Below are positions 63,349 through 64,000 of a stretch of 64,000 bases of DNA, piece after piece (the first letter of the stretch is position 1; each line of letters opens with the position of its first letter). Made by a program: the position numbers and the translations under genes. The stretch is from Cladocopium goreaui (lineage: Eukaryota > Sar > Dinophyceae > Suessiales > Symbiodiniaceae), in contig CAMXCT020000442.1 of NCBI GenBank assembly GCA_947184155.2, positions 77,733 to 141,732 of the forward strand, in the 5' to 3' direction. The notes under the pieces are model-generated. The model had not been told where the DNA came from, ran no database searches, and worked only from the letters and a program-made list of their open reading frames with translations.

Positions 63349-63738
63349 TCACAACGAGAACATCGGTTCGCTTCGAGTCGTCACTAATATCTTGCAATCC
63401 ACATTCCCGAGAAGACCCTCTAGCCAATACACCTGAAAGACAGAAACCCATGGAAATCCACTGTATTTTGATGGTTTGGCCTTGGAAAATGGTTGTTTTG
63501 GACTCCATCAGTTTCCTTGAGGTCGCCTGCGCCCATCAGCATCTCTCTGCTCATAGACAGCATCCTGCAAAATGGAACCGTCAGTACATGTCATAACCCC
63601 AATCAACTCCTACCTGTGCACAGTCTTGGGGTGCTATACCCCAAATTAATCCAATTCAGTTCAGGATGGATACTTGTCTGCGTATCTATCTATTGATCGA
63701 TCTATCTAACTATATATCTATATACATAGATACTAGAT
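63349..63738. repeat. Dispersed repeat block B, copy 2
   Basis: Similar to 46159-46560; directly followed by block C here, with no satellite between them. Confidence 0.85.
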
Positions 63739-63745
63739 ACTATAT

Positions 63746-64000
63746 TGCCTTTGCTATGACAATCAGACCTGGCTACGTTCCGATGTGTACATAGATTAAC
63801 TGCAGAATGCTGCAGTAGACTGGTAATGACTCTCAAACCTGAGACCCTGCACGTCGATCGCCTCAAACCCGTGTTCTCTGCGCCTCACATCCACATTTGC
63901 AGAGCCTAAGAAGGTGGAGCCTTTCGCAGTCGGCACCTACCATCCCAACAGCTGATTTGTCGGTCGGTCGGTGGGTTGTTTGGTTAGTTGGTTAGTTGGA
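63746..64000. repeat. Dispersed repeat block C, copy 2 (cut by window end)
   Basis: Similar to 51193-51461, including the HVDRLKPVF-type frame (here RLVMTLKPETLHVDRLKPVF). Confidence 0.8.

Noticed and set aside
1-64000. Dinoflagellate spliced-leader genes or relics, rRNA and tRNA genes
   Set aside because: I looked for the spliced-leader core (CCGTAGCCATTTTGGCTCAAG, here searched in parts) and for rRNA/tRNA landmarks and saw none. A proper search could still find diverged relics.

Overview
The window looks like nuclear DNA of a dinoflagellate, probably close to Symbiodiniaceae. This is inferred from sequence alone. Four things support it. Introns reconstructed by hand use GT, GC and GA donors side by side. 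Almost every credible coding unit lies on the minus strand. Genes are cut into small exons separated by 50-450 bp introns. The space between genes is filled with microsatellites, degenerate minisatellites and retroelements.

Layout, left to right. 1-2513: no firm gene. 2514-10989: a complete Ty1/copia-type LTR retrotransposon (element 1, minus strand; 316 bp LTRs differing at 3 sites) inserted in an AT microsatellite; its pol is split by a frameshift. 11149-14084: a multi-exon gene whose joined exons give a protein-kinase-like catalytic loop. 14.9-17.2 kb: further minus-strand exon candidates, some membrane-protein-like. 18.0-28.6 kb: several unrelated minisatellite arrays, with a decayed LINE reverse transcriptase at 22977-24760. 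31564-40200: a second copia-type element (element 2, minus strand; 315 bp LTRs differing at 1 site, perfect 5 bp target duplication, one intact 2632-codon ORF). 40487-41058: the 3' end of a small spliced gene 286 bp from element 2. 41932-44789: a spliced gene with armadillo/HEAT-like helices. 46633-50278: a 3.6 kb satellite with a 10 bp unit. 45.8-64 kb also holds blocks of a dispersed repeat present twice, MITE-like elements, and at 58953-59893 a gene for a predicted plastid-targeted protein made of tandem 20- and 19-residue modules.

The most notable biology is in the two copia elements. They are different families with unrelated LTRs, yet both carry a DNA-cytosine-methyltransferase-like domain between protease and integrase. 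Both also carry a second 245-258 codon ORF in the same alternative (+1) frame inside gag-pol. That overlapping ORF is alignable between the elements, while the main-frame protein over the same DNA is low-complexity and largely unalignable. Both elements also have primer-binding sites that can fold into hairpins; in element 2 the pairing partner is a tRNA-3'-end-like sequence inside the LTR.

Intron-exon structures were built by hand from splice signals and reading-phase agreement, and have no transcript support here.
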